From Acridotheres tristis (Eukaryota > Chordata > Aves > Passeriformes > Sturnidae), in NCBI GenBank assembly GCA_037013685.1, contig CM072887.1, positions 90,664,347 to 90,728,346 on the forward strand: DNA of 64,000 nt, in the 5' to 3' direction. The notes under the pieces were generated by a model. The model did not search any database, was not told the DNA's origin, and saw nothing but the letters and a program-made list of their open reading frames with translations. The position numbers and the translations under genes are program-made. This document shows positions 1 through 12,024 of this stretch, piece by piece; the stretch's first letter is position 1, and each line of letters opens with the position of its first letter.

Positions 1-1538
1 GCCTGCATTGGGCCAGCCATCATACTCTGATAATTCCTGAGCCTGTTGGCAACAGAACCCACTGTCACTTGGTTGGTATCAGCATCAATCATTGCAATAA
101 AGGAGGTATACTGAGATGGGCCCAGGTTTGCCAGATTCCACAACATCTGTCCTGTGCACCTGACCTTGTCAGGGTCATTGTCATGCTGTCCATCCCTCCC
201 AAAGAGCACCTCCAGTACTGCCACTTCTCTCAGCTTTTGGATCCCTTCCTCAAGGGTATTCCAACGTGTTCTCTGGTGGTACTCCTGCATTCTTTCCCTG
301 TGGACAAACCTCTCTCTCACGCTCATTAAAAGTCGCTCCCAGAGGGAAAGGAGACCTGTCTCCCTTACAAATACCTGGTCCACACCTGAGTCCTGGGTCA
401 AGGGTCCCAAATTCCTTGCCTCAGTACCATCCAGTTGCACACCTGTACCCATAAGGTCCCAGACCCGCAGTAACCAGGTTGTAAGAGCCTCACGGCCCTG
501 TCGTACAATGTCTTTTCGCAGGTTACGGAGACTCTCGTATGACAAGGACTCGGTGATGATCTCAACTTCTGGCTCCCCTGCTGGTTGTGAGGGGCCCCCT
601 TCCTGACCCTTATTATCTAGGTGCCTTGTTTTCATCCTAGACTTCCTAGTTTCCACAGGGGCAACTGCTGCTGGCTATGAGTGCCCTTGCAGTTCAGCTG
701 GAACCTGGATGGATGTAACATCTGTGGGTCCCACTGCTGCACCATCAGAGTCTCACTCTTTAAGGCAGGGGGAGGGTTTCTCACCAGCTGGGAAGAGGTG
801 CTCCTTCAGCATCTGGCCCATCTCACGTATCTCCTTTGCTAGCACCCCCACCCATTCTGGGTGGTTCCTTTCCGAGGTGGGCTGTGGGGCAGGGTCAAAC
901 TCTGGGGTAATATCCCTAGTCTCTGGGACAAAATCAGGCTCTGGGGTAACCTTCCTAGTCTCTGGGACAGGATCAGGCTCTGGGGTAACCTCCCTAGTCT
1001 CTGGGACAGGATCAGGCTCTGGGGTAACCTCCCTAGTCTCTGGGACAGGATCAGGCTCTGGGGTAACATCACTAATCCCTGGGGTAGGTATCAGGGTTGT
1101 TATCCAAGTCAATCTCCCCTTATCTCTGAATGTTAGATAGAACAGGTTTAACAGGGATATAAACAACACTAGCCACAATATAATGTCATTAGCATTTAAA
1201 GCGGATTGGAACCCCTTGAAGACTGGTGGGGTGAACTTCAAAAAACCTGTGATGGGTTGAGAAAAAATTTCACCTGCTGCCACTTCCTCACAGTAAGTAC
1301 CATTATTGAAGTAGCCCCAGAAACACACACTTAGAGTGCGATAGCTCTGAATCCATGTGGCCAACCTCCAGAGAAAATTAAAAATCCATGAATTCCTCAA
1401 CTGATCAACCCACATAATAAGCCGGATAATAGCCACAGTAACCTTGGTTGTGAAACTCATGTTTAAAAAACGGCTTGCAAATGGGAGAGATATAGCAGTG
1501 ACCACATGGAGGCCAATCCAGGGTAAGCTGGACAGCAT
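1..1538 (-). pseudogene. Broken gag-like region of an endogenous retrovirus, cut by window edge
   Basis: On the - strand one frame runs from the primer-binding site to the window edge, interrupted by in-frame stops at 753-755 (TGA) and 675-677 (TAG). The first in-frame ATG after the primer-binding site is at 1536-1538. The upstream half encodes two hydrophobic stretches, near 1440-1540 and 1140-1200, and then a proline/glutamate-rich 13-residue repeat. The downstream half (1-600) is open and resembles the capsid-type gag proteins that bird gene sets often label Fv1-like; that comparison is from memory. Gag would form the virion core, but with two stops this copy should not make a full product. 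Many + strand open frames here are shadows of it. Retroviral class is uncertain: the primer site suggests a lysine-tRNA (class II) element, while Fv1-like gag is usually linked to ERV-L. Confidence 0.7.
900..1088 (-). repeat. 39-bp tandem repeat inside the gag-like frame
   Basis: Four full units of 39 bp (900-1055) and a partial fifth (1056-1088) lie head to tail. Thirty-nine bases keep the frame, so each unit encodes 13 residues with a Pro-Glu-Pro-Asp-Pro core. The middle units are nearly identical, while the outer ones differ by several bases, as expected of unequal exchange or replication slippage. The segment follows the second hydrophobic stretch of the gag-like frame. Confidence 0.9.
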
Positions 1539-1617
1539 GGTGTCACCTACCACAAGCTTGGGTAATTCAAGAATTGTTATTCCCTTTTCTACCCCTCTCT
1601 CAATGCCCTCAGGCAAT

Positions 1618-1635
1618 GCCCCACCTTGGGCGCCA
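1618..1635 (-). other. Retroviral primer-binding site, lysine-tRNA type
   Basis: Read on the - strand the 18 bases are TGGCGCCCAAGGTGGGGC. They begin with the TGGCGCCCAA core found in primer-binding sites that pair with the 3' end of lysine tRNA. The site lies just inside the LTR end at about 1641, which fixes the element's orientation (- strand) and identifies the LTR on its right as the 5' LTR. Confidence 0.8.
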
Positions 1636-1640
1636 AAATC

Positions 1641-2360
1641 TGTCTTGGTTTGAAAAGACAGGTATGGTTTAAGGAAAGGCAAGAGCCCCTTTTCTGCAAT
1701 GCAGAGTGCACCCCCCCTCCCTTTTAATTATTTTAGATCCAAATCAGACGCTTTCAGGCAGGAGATATGGGGATGTGAATAACAGTTCTTTACTGGTATT
1801 TAACAAGGCAGAAAACAACAACAGCTATAAAAATTGACAACAGAACAGAACAGTCTAGCTCCGCTCCAGTCCCTTTTGGCCTCAGGCCGTCTCCCTGCGC
1901 TCGGTTACCGGTGCTGTGGGGGCAGGGTGGGTCCCACGCAGTTGAAGAGGGGCTGGAGTGATGGCGGCGGAGGCCCAGAGGTGAGCGGGGTGGGGAAAGT
2001 GACTCCCCCCCTTCACGGTGTCGGTCGTGGTGCTCCGCAGAGTGTCCGGAGATAGTAGGGTGAGATGGGAGAGCAGCAGAGCGATGTCCCAGGCAGGGAG
2101 CGTGGATGTCAGCACTGAGATGTCAGGGGGAGATGCCAGAGCGAAGCACGGGGCGTCCTCTCCCTCCACGAGCCCAGCGAGAGAGAGTCCCCACCCCAGC
2201 CCCCTCTCCCACCTTTCCTTTTCCGGTTCTCCCCCCCTCCCCCTCCACCCACCCCCCTACAAGAGAACATTATCTATGTTTTAAGGTGTAGCCACAACTA
2301 CTTAGCATAACAATGGGAGGAATTCACAGAAAGAAAAGGGGAACAATCCAACCCCTAACA
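1641..2360 (-). mobile_element. 5' LTR of the - strand endogenous retrovirus
   Basis: About 720 bp lie between the primer-binding site and intronic DNA. Read on the - strand the segment starts TGTTAGGGGTTGG at 2360 and ends in CA at 1641-1642, giving the TG...CA ends of an LTR. The middle (about 1860-2260) is rich in G and C, unlike the AT-rich surroundings. A - strand AGTAAAG motif near 1793 could be a variant poly(A) signal. The right-hand boundary is inferred from the terminal dinucleotide only, because the partner LTR and target-site duplication lie outside the window. Confidence 0.65.
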
Positions 2361-4040
2361 TCCATAAAGCAATGGTTTTTTTTACCTGTGATTTAAAAAA
2401 ACCCCAAAAACCAGCCACCGAACAGAGCAGATCATGGGCACCGTGTATTTTCACTCATGTACGCAAACAGCTATAGCTTTGAATTTGGGAAAAAAGCTTT
2501 AATCAATAAAATCCAGGGTGGGGGTTCGTAGTGAGTTTTTCAACAGTTATAAAGAAGGCATGATGATTTTTAAAGGGTGATCAGTGATCAAAGCCTCAAA
2601 AATGAAGTGTTGATTTTTCTTCTTCTTTTGGATTGTGGCCAAAATGATTGTTTATTTAAAGCTTGTCTTGGTTTACTTACACTGTGAGGACCAGAATATA
2701 TTTGAGGAGTCAGTATAGCCTTTTTGCCCCTTTCCTTCAAGAATTAACAGATTGACATGAATAAGTCACTGACTCTGTGTAAGAAAGAGGGAAATAAATT
2801 ATCAGTTTGGCATTTCACCTAAATAAACAGACCCACCAGAAAGATTGAGGTTACATATTCAAGAGAGAAGTGCATATCTGACACATAGATGCCATAGAAA
2901 ATTGTGATGAATTGCCTAGGGTTTTTATTAATTATTATTGTCATAGTGACAAGAGTAGGAGGGAACATGTTGCAGCTCACATCCACCCTGCTAATGTCAA
3001 TGAAGAGGAGAAAAGAGCCAAGCTGAAATAATGGCTTAAATGCTTTTGCTGTATAGTTTTAAAATGTCCACAGTCTGAGGTATTTGTAGTGCTGCATGTC
3101 ATTGTGTTCAGAAGAAATGGATTTCTTTTCATGGGTTTTTTATCTAGATTCTCTATAACTTTAGACAGTCCCTTTACAGAATTAAAAAAATGTTGGAGTG
3201 TAATTTTTTATTTGGTGAAATGTTCTCCTGTGAAGTGGTTCCCTTATCTGTGTTATAGTGGTTTTCTCAGCTGGAATGCTCTCTGTAATTACACAGTTAT
3301 AGGTAGGCAATTCAGGGCACAACACATTCTTGTTCTATTTCAAGTATGATCTGAGTTACTTTGTAAAAAAAAAATCAGTTCAAATTATGTACTACTCTTC
3401 TTCTATGTCTTGAACTTTGGTTTGAGAAGCATAATTCTGTGTTTTGAAATAGTGTCATATAATATCCATTCTGCAGTATTTAAATGTCTATTTAGGCCAT
3501 CTTGATAGCTACTGGAAGCTTTCAAATGAGTAATATAAACACTTGCACTTATTTTTTTTTTAACCAAGTCTTGTTAAAATGTAAAAGTGTAGAAAACGTT
3601 AAGTCTGGGAAAAAAATGTTAAAAGCCTATTAGGAAAAAAGGAGGGCTGAATTTACTGGTAGGTCCTTTATATACAGTCTTGCATATATTTCCTGGTTCT
3701 TACACACAATGTCAAAATTATTTTCACTGAGTAGAAGCCTGAAAAGTGCATACAGTAATATAACTATAACTTAAATAAATAAATAAAAATAAAAAGTGCC
3801 TAAATCCTATCTCTTTAATAAGACATTTCATACTGAATTGCTTTGTACTAACTTGTCAGAAAATGCCTCATTGTATTAAGGATTCACAATTCTGGAGTCC
3901 CTTCTGGAACAGGACACTCAAAAGAAGGTGAAGATCAGTAAATTCCCTTTACAGATATAGGCAGATTAGCAGAAGGAACAGTCTCTTTTCTGAACCGATA
4001 TACTTTGCACACTGAAATGAAAAATAAAAAAAGGTAACTG
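2361..4040. other. AT-rich non-coding DNA, presumed intron
   Basis: No coding frame, RNA gene or recognisable transposon is seen. There is a short A-rich/CCCC patch at 2394-2412 and an AAAT-type run at 3772-3796. It is taken to be an intron of CSMD1 because it lies upstream of an internal exon on the same strand, but no exon marks its far end. Confidence 0.5.
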
Positions 4041-4045
4041 AACTA

Positions 4046-4570
4046 TGTAGGTGTAGAGAGATTATAGGTGACCTTGCCCCTGATAAATCACAGTTGTACT
4101 AATTACCAAAGAACAGGAATAACCTTGCCCTTAATGGGTCACAACTGTGGCTAATAAAGATAAGTGTGATAAAAGGTGCGGGTTGGCTGGTTAGGAGGCT
4201 CTGGGGGAAGAGGACCTGGAGAAAGAGGAGCCCTGAGGAATAAGGAATGATCCAGAAAGGCACAAAAAAGAATGAAACAAGGAAGAGTTGCTGTTGTAAA
4301 AGATCTCCTGTGAGGTCAGTTTGGGTCTGATGGAGTTGGAGCCTGCAGTCATAGCTGAACGGGGTGAAAGCTGTGGACAGAGTCTGAAAACCAATACTTG
4401 CAGTCAGAGTCTGCAGCTGGACTCTACAGCAGGAGCTTGCTACTACTACAAGCTTGTTACCGTAGTCAGTCAGGATGGCAAAGGTCTAAAGAAGAATAAA
4501 CTGCAACCCTTTTCATGTTGTTGAATGAGAGTCTGTGTCTTTGCTCATTTCTGCCCCTAATGCTGTAGCA
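4046..4570 (+). mobile_element. Solo LTR of an endogenous retrovirus with 5-bp target duplication
   Basis: The 525-bp element starts TGTAGGTGTAG and ends CTGTAGCA. It is flanked by a perfect direct repeat AACTA at 4041-4045 and 4571-4575. An AATAAA signal at 4495-4500 and the T-rich tail after it place the R/U5 end on the right, so the LTR reads on the + strand. A TATA-like GATAAAAGG lies at 4168-4176. No internal viral sequence adjoins it, so it probably formed by recombination between two LTRs of one provirus. A 5-bp duplication fits several retroviral groups, so I do not assign a family. Confidence 0.85.
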
Positions 4571-4575
4571 AACTA

Positions 4576-7019
4576 AATGATCACAGAAGTAAATGGCCAT
4601 GATCCATGTCTATTTTGGGTTTAGCATTTTTAAATGCTATTTTAAATAGGAAGTCCTTTGTGTATTTAGAAGATAAAATGATTACTGAAGAAGCCGCTTA
4701 CCATGGGGAATTATTGAATGCTCAGTTTGGAGTTCCTGAGAGCTATAATTCTTATGCAACTTCTGGGGTATTGATAGACAGCTTTCTCATAGCTTTAACT
4801 TAAGAGAATTTTAATTGCAATAAAGCAAAGTTTAGTTGAAATATACTTGCTTTATTCCTGGGAAGTGTGGTGCATCCCTCACAATCATTGTAACTAGAAA
4901 TCTGATATTTATTCTAACCAGTAGAATACAGTTCTTAGGCTGCACTGCATTTGATCACAAAATTTGCCATAGAAACTGAATTTGTTATATACATGCAATT
5001 ATTTAATTTATAACCAAATATAATGTTTCCTTTATTGGAAAAGACAACTACTGGAACTATTTAGCTGAAGTATTAGGCTCAGAAATTAGAACTTTAAAAT
5101 TAATGCCTTTGTTCTATTAAATTTTGTCTTTGGAATGCCTCATCTCTTCCACCTCAACCATGAAATAAACACTTAGTTATAGATTCAGCCTCTTAGTGGT
5201 TCATTCTATTGATTATAGTAAGGTTATTATTTTGATTGAGGCAGGTAGAGAAAATCACAGATATTGTATTGAGTTTTCCTAGTTTCATCTAAAAATATAA
5301 TTAGCAGAAAGAGTGAAATGTTAATCATCGTGCTATTTAAAACAGATTAGAATTCAGTTCTACTGTCACACTAAACATGTTTGCATTCACATTACCGGTG
5401 TGTCACCATGATCATACCTACTAAAGCTGCCAATTTAAAGGACTCTAATTTTCCCCTATTGGTCTCAGATTATTTCCCTCAGCAAGTACCCCCCAAAAAA
5501 AGGCAACTCCTTCTCCTTTATTCTTCCCATAATCTGATTCATTGTCAGTTTTCCCTTATCTCATTCATCAGAACTGTTAAAAATTAATGCTTCAAAATGT
5601 TTTAATTTTAACAAGAAGAGGAGGGAGAGAACTAACTGTACTAATGTACCAGTGGTTTTATGACATGGGTGTTATACATAAAACCAAAGAAAATCTTTCT
5701 CAATGTCAAAACCTATTTGGTTAAATCTATAAACCCTGGACAGTGGACTGATCTTTGTCTCTCAATTTAATGGAAAATCTTTAGGTTATGTTCACACATG
5801 GGATTATCAATGCATTATGCCCATGGCTAAGTGTTGTTACCCCCTCTTATTTGTTACATGGTGCTAAACGTTTTACTCTGAAAGCCAACCAAAAATATAG
5901 TATTGCTTACCAGCCAAAAAAACCCCAGGTAATGCATTGATTAACAAATGCATATCAAACAGTTAATTAGAAAAATGAGTATTTTATTTAAAGACACTTG
6001 TTTTAGCCCTTATTTATATATTTAAAAAAAAATTGTAGTCAGCTTCAGCTTTATTGGAGAAATAGCAGTGCTTGGTAAAAATGGTAGATTGTCTTTTTTT
6101 TTCTTTGAAAGAAAAGAAAAAGCCTTGTGATTCAATAAAATATGTTATATACTGGTAGTATATTTACAAGTAAATAACTTTGTAGGGTGAGTTTATAACC
6201 TATTGCTGGTGAAAAATGGAATTTTTCAAACTTATAAGCCACTGAGACAATACAACATGTTGGGTTTATTTCTTTTGGAAAGAATGCTTCTGGATATCCT
6301 ATAAAATTGCTCTTTACAACTGACTCTTCATCAATTCTGTCATTTCAGAGTAAATTACTGACTTTCCTACAATTCTGTATGAAGAGGTATTGCAAAAACC
6401 TACAACTCTTCATACTGAGCTGTGTGTTTAAGCCTTACACATAGTTTGTGTCATCTTCTAAGGAAAAATGTATAATGGTAATTTTTGTTTTTGTGTCAAG
6501 GCTCTGTTTTCACTTCTTGTCATGTGGTGTGAAAAAGAAATTAAATTTATTTTTTAATTATTTGTCTGTCAGATAAAAATCTTACCCCCCAGTGATTAGT
6601 GAAATTTTATTTGTTGACTTTACTGACAAGGTAGTTTTCATTTTCCTTGTGTTTGATTATTCTATGATGCTAATAGAGCAAAATGTTTTTCATGACTGGA
6701 CAGAAATACTTTGCAGTCAAAATTTAGTCTTTACAATTGTTACAGAAGTATCATTACCTGCAGCAGGTCATGAAGTGACACAGAGTTCAAAATATAGTGT
6801 AAAACAATGAGAGAAAATATGTAATAATGTTATGTAAAGAATAATAGGTGATAGAAATAGGTATGGAAGGGTAAAATATAATAAGAGATGTATATAATGT
6901 TTTAATATGATTGATTTTGGGATTGGGAAATTTATTTTTGAAGGTGGTTTTTTTAATTTGGGGGGGTGATAATTGGAAAGAGGAGGGGGAAAAAAAATTT
7001 TTGTTAAAAGAAAATAAAA
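4576..7019. other. AT-rich non-coding DNA, presumed intron
   Basis: Only short chance open frames are present, with no domain or repeat family I recognise. Short homopolymer runs occur. Confidence 0.5.
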
Positions 7020-7100
7020 GTGTTTGTTTGTTTGTTTGGTTGGTTTGTTGTGTGTTTTTTTTTTTTTTTTTTTTTTGGTTTGTTGTTTTGTTGTTTGACA
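7020..7100. repeat. T/G-rich simple repeat
   Basis: GTTT-type repeats run into a long T run and then more GTTT/GTT units. This is low-complexity sequence; the apparent lysine- or phenylalanine-rich frames across it are artefacts. Confidence 0.9.
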
Positions 7101-9250
7101 GCTGCAATCTAGTAGAATAATGATTTATTTCCCAGTGTTTAAAGGTGCTAGAGCTTATTCAAAAAAAAGCTAAAAGAATTATTTTTAGCAGGTGACAGTT
7201 ATAAGATTTTATAATTGTTTCTGTTGCAGAAATTAGTAGTTTTTAATCTTATGTTTGAAATAAGGGGGGGGGTGGTTAAAATACTTTTTTAGTGAGAAGT
7301 GCTAGAGAATTGAAGATTTAAATTAAATCTAGCAACTGGCCATGGCTTTCTGAACTACTAGAACAATACTTGGTAAGATTTATTAATCGTTTTGAAGAAA
7401 CACAATGCCTTCTGTAAGAGTGATCTCTAGGCAGGGTTTGGATAATGGCTTCTCCTTGTGTGACTTCCCGGAATGGCCTTATGAGCCCAAGCCATCTGGT
7501 GTCAACATGATCATATTTTCCTATTCAACGGTATTCTAATTTTTTAGTCATAGGTAAGTTGGGGAAAAAAGAGTTGAACTAGATTCTTGTAAGCAGTTAC
7601 ATGATCGAACTTCAAAACTTTCCATACCTGTCCTTATTTGTCTTTTTCATTTCCCTGGGTTTCAGTCATCTATTACTTCTACATTATAAGCATCATGTGG
7701 GTTTATTTTTGGTGTTTGTAACAGATCAGTGTTTTGATCTTTCTACTGAAGAAGCTGCTTAAAGAGTATGATGGACTCGTTATACTAAAAGTAATTTTCT
7801 ACTCTTCTAAAAGCCAGGATTAAGTTATGTGGGAAAATATAGTACTCTTAGTACTGTACTTCTTTTTTTTTTTTTATCTTAGTATTTTTATTTCAGCTGT
7901 ATTTTCTACCCAAATCTCTATTTTCTATCATATCTGTGATTATAAGGCAATATCTGTATACTTTTTTATACCCATATAAACAATGTCTTTGTGTCTCATT
8001 CTTAGGGTTCCAACTTAATACTGCTAATTTATGTCATTCTACAAAAGAGATATCGGGGGAAAAAGGGGAAATTAAGTCCATTTTGCATCTTCTAATTAAT
8101 AAATTATATTTTTTTATGTAGTCAGATTTATGTAGACCAAAATTATTAAAATAACCAAGTGTGACATTGTGTATTTTTATGTAAATCAAACTGGTTTGCT
8201 GTTTTCTGTCATAGTTTTAAAAATAAAATATTCTACAGATGAATTGGTGTATGTGAAGACAGAGTTTATAAACAACTTTAACCATGATGCTACCTTGCTA
8301 TTTGCTGCAAGACACTACATAGAAACGGAGAAGAGCTTATGTGCTGTGAAGTGCAGCACCTAAGAAGTCTCCTAATAAATGTCTTTGCAAATAAAAAAGT
8401 GTCCTCCATTATATATATTCTGATCATTGAAATTATTCACAAATTAATTCTTTTATTTTGGTCTGAATTAAATCAAAAACTTTGGAAGCTTGAAATTATC
8501 CTCAGGGTGGGGGTAACACATTTTAGAGAAAATGCGGTGAAACTTATGGTGGAAAATTTCGTTCAACAAAATCTGCCCGTGAATGTATTTTGTGGATTGA
8601 AGCTGTGCTCTATAATCTTACTTTTCTTCCATTGCTTCCAACTTTCTGAATTCAAAACAACTGCAATATATTCAGTTTTTTTACACAATGATAAAATATA
8701 CCTTTTCTCCAAATGTTGTCAAGACATCAAATATATAGGTTTTTTTTTCTTTTTCAGTGATGACAGTATTCTGTGCTACATAAAACAAGTAATTTGTTGT
8801 AGGCTTGATAAAGAGTAATTTAAATGTTTTGATTTCATTTTTGAACCATAATTAAAGACTAAAAATTTTCAGCAGTTTAAAAAAATAAAACTAAATTATA
8901 GGTTTTTGCTCACTTTCTTTTGGTCCTGATTTGGTGCTTTTTTGACCAATTTCTTTCCAATGAAAATTTTATTAGATATTATGTTAGATATCTAGAACTG
9001 TTAGATACTTAAGAATAGGAAACCTTTAAAAATAAAATATAAATAAATGTAAATCTAAGGAGCTTAATGAATAATCAAATCGACTCTATTACATTGATTA
9101 GTGCATCTAATACCTTGTTTAATTGAAACGGTGTCATTGTACTTTTGCTTGACTTCTTGACTGGAAAGAGGTTAATTTTTACATATGTAAGCTTTTATTT
9201 TCAACATAATAGAGAGGCAAAGTACTCATTCACTGCAATCTTTTTCAATT
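7101..9250. other. AT-rich non-coding DNA, presumed intron
   Basis: The longest open frame (8339-8818, + strand, 159 codons) is rich in Ile, Leu, Phe and Cys, as expected from translating AT-rich intron, and shows no domain. No repeat family is recognised. Confidence 0.45.
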
Positions 9251-9672
9251 TCCAAACTTCATAGAATGGTAAAATAATTTGGATTGGAAGGGATTTCAAA
9301 GATCACCTATTCCCAGCCCCTCCACAATGGGCAGGGATACCTTCCACAAGATCAAGTTTCTCAAAATGCAATCCTGCCTTGCTATGAACACTTCAAGGGA
9401 TGTGGCACCCATAATTGTCTGGGCAACCATTTCCAGTGCCTCAACACCCTTTAAGTCAATTTTCTTCCTGACATCTACTCTAAATATCTTGTCTTTTAGT
9501 ATAAAACTGTTTCCCTTTGCCCTGTCTCTATCTGCTTGGGTAAAGTGTTGTTCTCCCTCTTTTTTATAAGACTTCTTTAGGTACTGGAATGTCACAATGA
9601 GCCTGCCAAGGAACCTGCCTTCCCCAGGCTGAACAACCTTTGCTCTCTCACACTCTCTCAGTTGGACCCTGA
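9251..9672 (-). mobile_element. CR1 LINE 3' fragment
   Basis: The + strand begins with a CATAGAATGG...GGATTGGAAGGGA pattern, the reverse complement of a CR1 3' end. It then runs through the tract before CCCAGGCTGAACAACC, near 9622-9640, which corresponds to the 3' part of CR1 ORF2. The reading frame is broken. The copy is 5'-truncated, as usual for LINE insertions. Confidence 0.9.
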
Positions 9673-12020
9673 AGCGTGAACACCCAATATTTTTTAATTA
9701 CGTGATGGACACTGAAGAAGGATATGCACATCTATTCATAACACATCTATATATAATCTATACATAATATCTTTCTATAGAAAGATAACACATCTATTCA
9801 TAAAAATACTTTGCTTTGAAGTCAAGGCTTTCAAAGTATTTAATCACATAGTTTACATAAGCCTGAGTAGATCATTAATGTATTTTCAGATTCCAAATGC
9901 ACCTCAAGCAGGTCAGCATGTCTGGAGTAGAACCAATATTATAACAAGGGAGATTTCATGTTGCTTGTATTGCTGCATGAAACATCTGTTTCACCAGCCC
10001 TTCCTCCTACCTAATACTGCTCCCTGATTAAATACTTCCTATATGCTGAGCTAAATTAGGATGTTAATGTATCTGGTAATTGTTTATTATTATGATTACA
10101 ATATTTTAAAATCTGATTTATGTTTATAGTTACTGCCAGTCTTTCTTCTTTACTGTTATGTTAGAGCATAATATTAGAGCATGTGAAACATCTTAAAGGA
10201 ATTCTGAATTTCCTGTTTCATATTTCAAGTAAACAATAAAGATGACCTCCAAAGCTGTGGAAACTGTAGTCTTTATGATGCCAGCTGAGAAAATAGAAGA
10301 AATCTTGTTGATTCATTCTCAATCAGTAAAGAAAGAATAGATTTTATCAAGTAGAAATTTAAATCACTTGTCTTAACTCTAGAAGTTGTATATAGAATGT
10401 AAATCTGTCAGTCATGTTAATGAACTCACAGCTGCTCTTTTTCTGCAGTAAGACCTGAGAATATGTAAGTTTTGCAGTATATAATAGCCTGACATGTTGA
10501 GAAGTTCTAGAGTTAAGTTGTATCCACTGAGAGTGCTCGGTCTCTGTACTACAGACATGTCTGGTGGTTGAAGCATCTTTAATGTTCTCAAACCTACTGT
10601 TGGAAAAAGAAGTAAAAAGCCCCTAACCGGACTAGAATATTTCCTCACTTTTCTCTCTTTCCTGTTACTTCAAATATTTTTTCTGATGTTAGTCTCATGG
10701 AGGACTCACAGTTTCCTTTAGCTGATGATTCCTTGAAGAATTAGGATTAGTATGTCTATGTAACGTCTTACTTTGATATTAGCCCGGATTATATCCTCTT
10801 AAACATATTTTTAAAGGAGAGGATATACTGAGATTCTACTAAGAATATATTGAGAGAGGCTAGCTTCATTTAGATTGGTCCTAAATTTATTTATCATAAA
10901 TACCAGTTTTATAGATGTTTATTTTATATTTATATTTCAGAGGAACATTGTTAGTGCTTTAAGATACATCCTGATAATTAGCGCATAGCTTTGCCAAAAG
11001 TTTTGCATAATTGATATTTATTTATAAGTTTTGCAAGCTTTAAATAGGAATATTACTTTCCATTCTCACTGACACCATTGTTTTGAAATTTTTAAGTTCT
11101 AAAATTAAAAGGTAAATGGTAGTTAAAATGCACTCAGTCTGTGAATGAACTTTGAATGTAGAGAGAAAAAGATCAAATTTGATATGATAAAGATTAAACA
11201 AAACAGAAAAAAGGTGCAAAAAACATGAAATGTCTTTTAACACCTTAGGTAAACGAAACTTTATACCAAGCAGAAAGACTACAAACTAGACATGGGTCTT
11301 TCACGAGCATACAAAAGTCTTGTACTTCAAAATTAAACTGGTGGAAGATTGGGTATGTGACTGGGTGAATAGAAATTATGCATTCAAGAAATGCTTGTAG
11401 AGACTTCAAGGTTTAAACGTATTTTGAAAGTGATATATTCAAATCAATGATACTTTCTCATCTCATATTATGGATCTCAGTAGCAATGGATAATGCTTCA
11501 TAGCAGTGGATAAAGCAGAAATCTGGCAGGATTGTAACAAAGATAAAGGCCTTTGACAGGAATTTTCAGGAATTGATAGGAACCTATTTTCAGTCTGAAT
11601 TATAAATGTTGGAGATAATAGAAATCTTAATACCTAATTTTTAGGTAAATTCTAAAATACTGACAGGTAAAGGCTTTAAGCATACTAATATGTGTAAAAT
11701 TACATACATATGTGAACTGAAGTCCCTGGTGTCTCTAAACCAGTAGAGGCAATAAATTGTTATACTAATTTGAGAGATTTATTCTCTTTTTCTTTTTCTT
11801 CCCCATCTGGAAAGATAAAATCAGGCAGGTTTGTTTTACAGGGAATTGGATTTATTTTGTCATGACAGCAAGTCATGCAAACACCATCTGTTAAAAGTAT
11901 ACTTGACAGTTCACTGGGGAAAATAAAAGCTAAAACCTGGGCCATATTTAACAAGGCTTGTAGACATCCAGGAAGCTATGTTGAGGTCCAGACATAGGAT
12001 ACCTATGTCCTATTTAAAGA
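9673..12020. other. AT-rich non-coding DNA, presumed intron
   Basis: No gene is recognised. There is a perfect 20-bp palindrome at 9768-9787 flanked by direct repeats of CACATCTATTCATA (9727-9740 and 9789-9802). A short hairpin with 8-bp arms and a 3-base loop lies at 11991-12009. Confidence 0.5.
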
Positions 12021-12024
12021 GATA

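Noticed and set aside
709..1140. A + strand repeat-protein frame rich in Gly, Ser, Val and Thr
   Set aside because: It is the antisense shadow of the 39-bp repeat in the gag-like frame on the - strand.
8339..8818. 159-codon + strand frame with membrane-like stretches
   Set aside because: Its Ile/Leu/Phe/Lys-rich composition is what AT-rich intron gives; there is no signal, motif or neighbouring exon.
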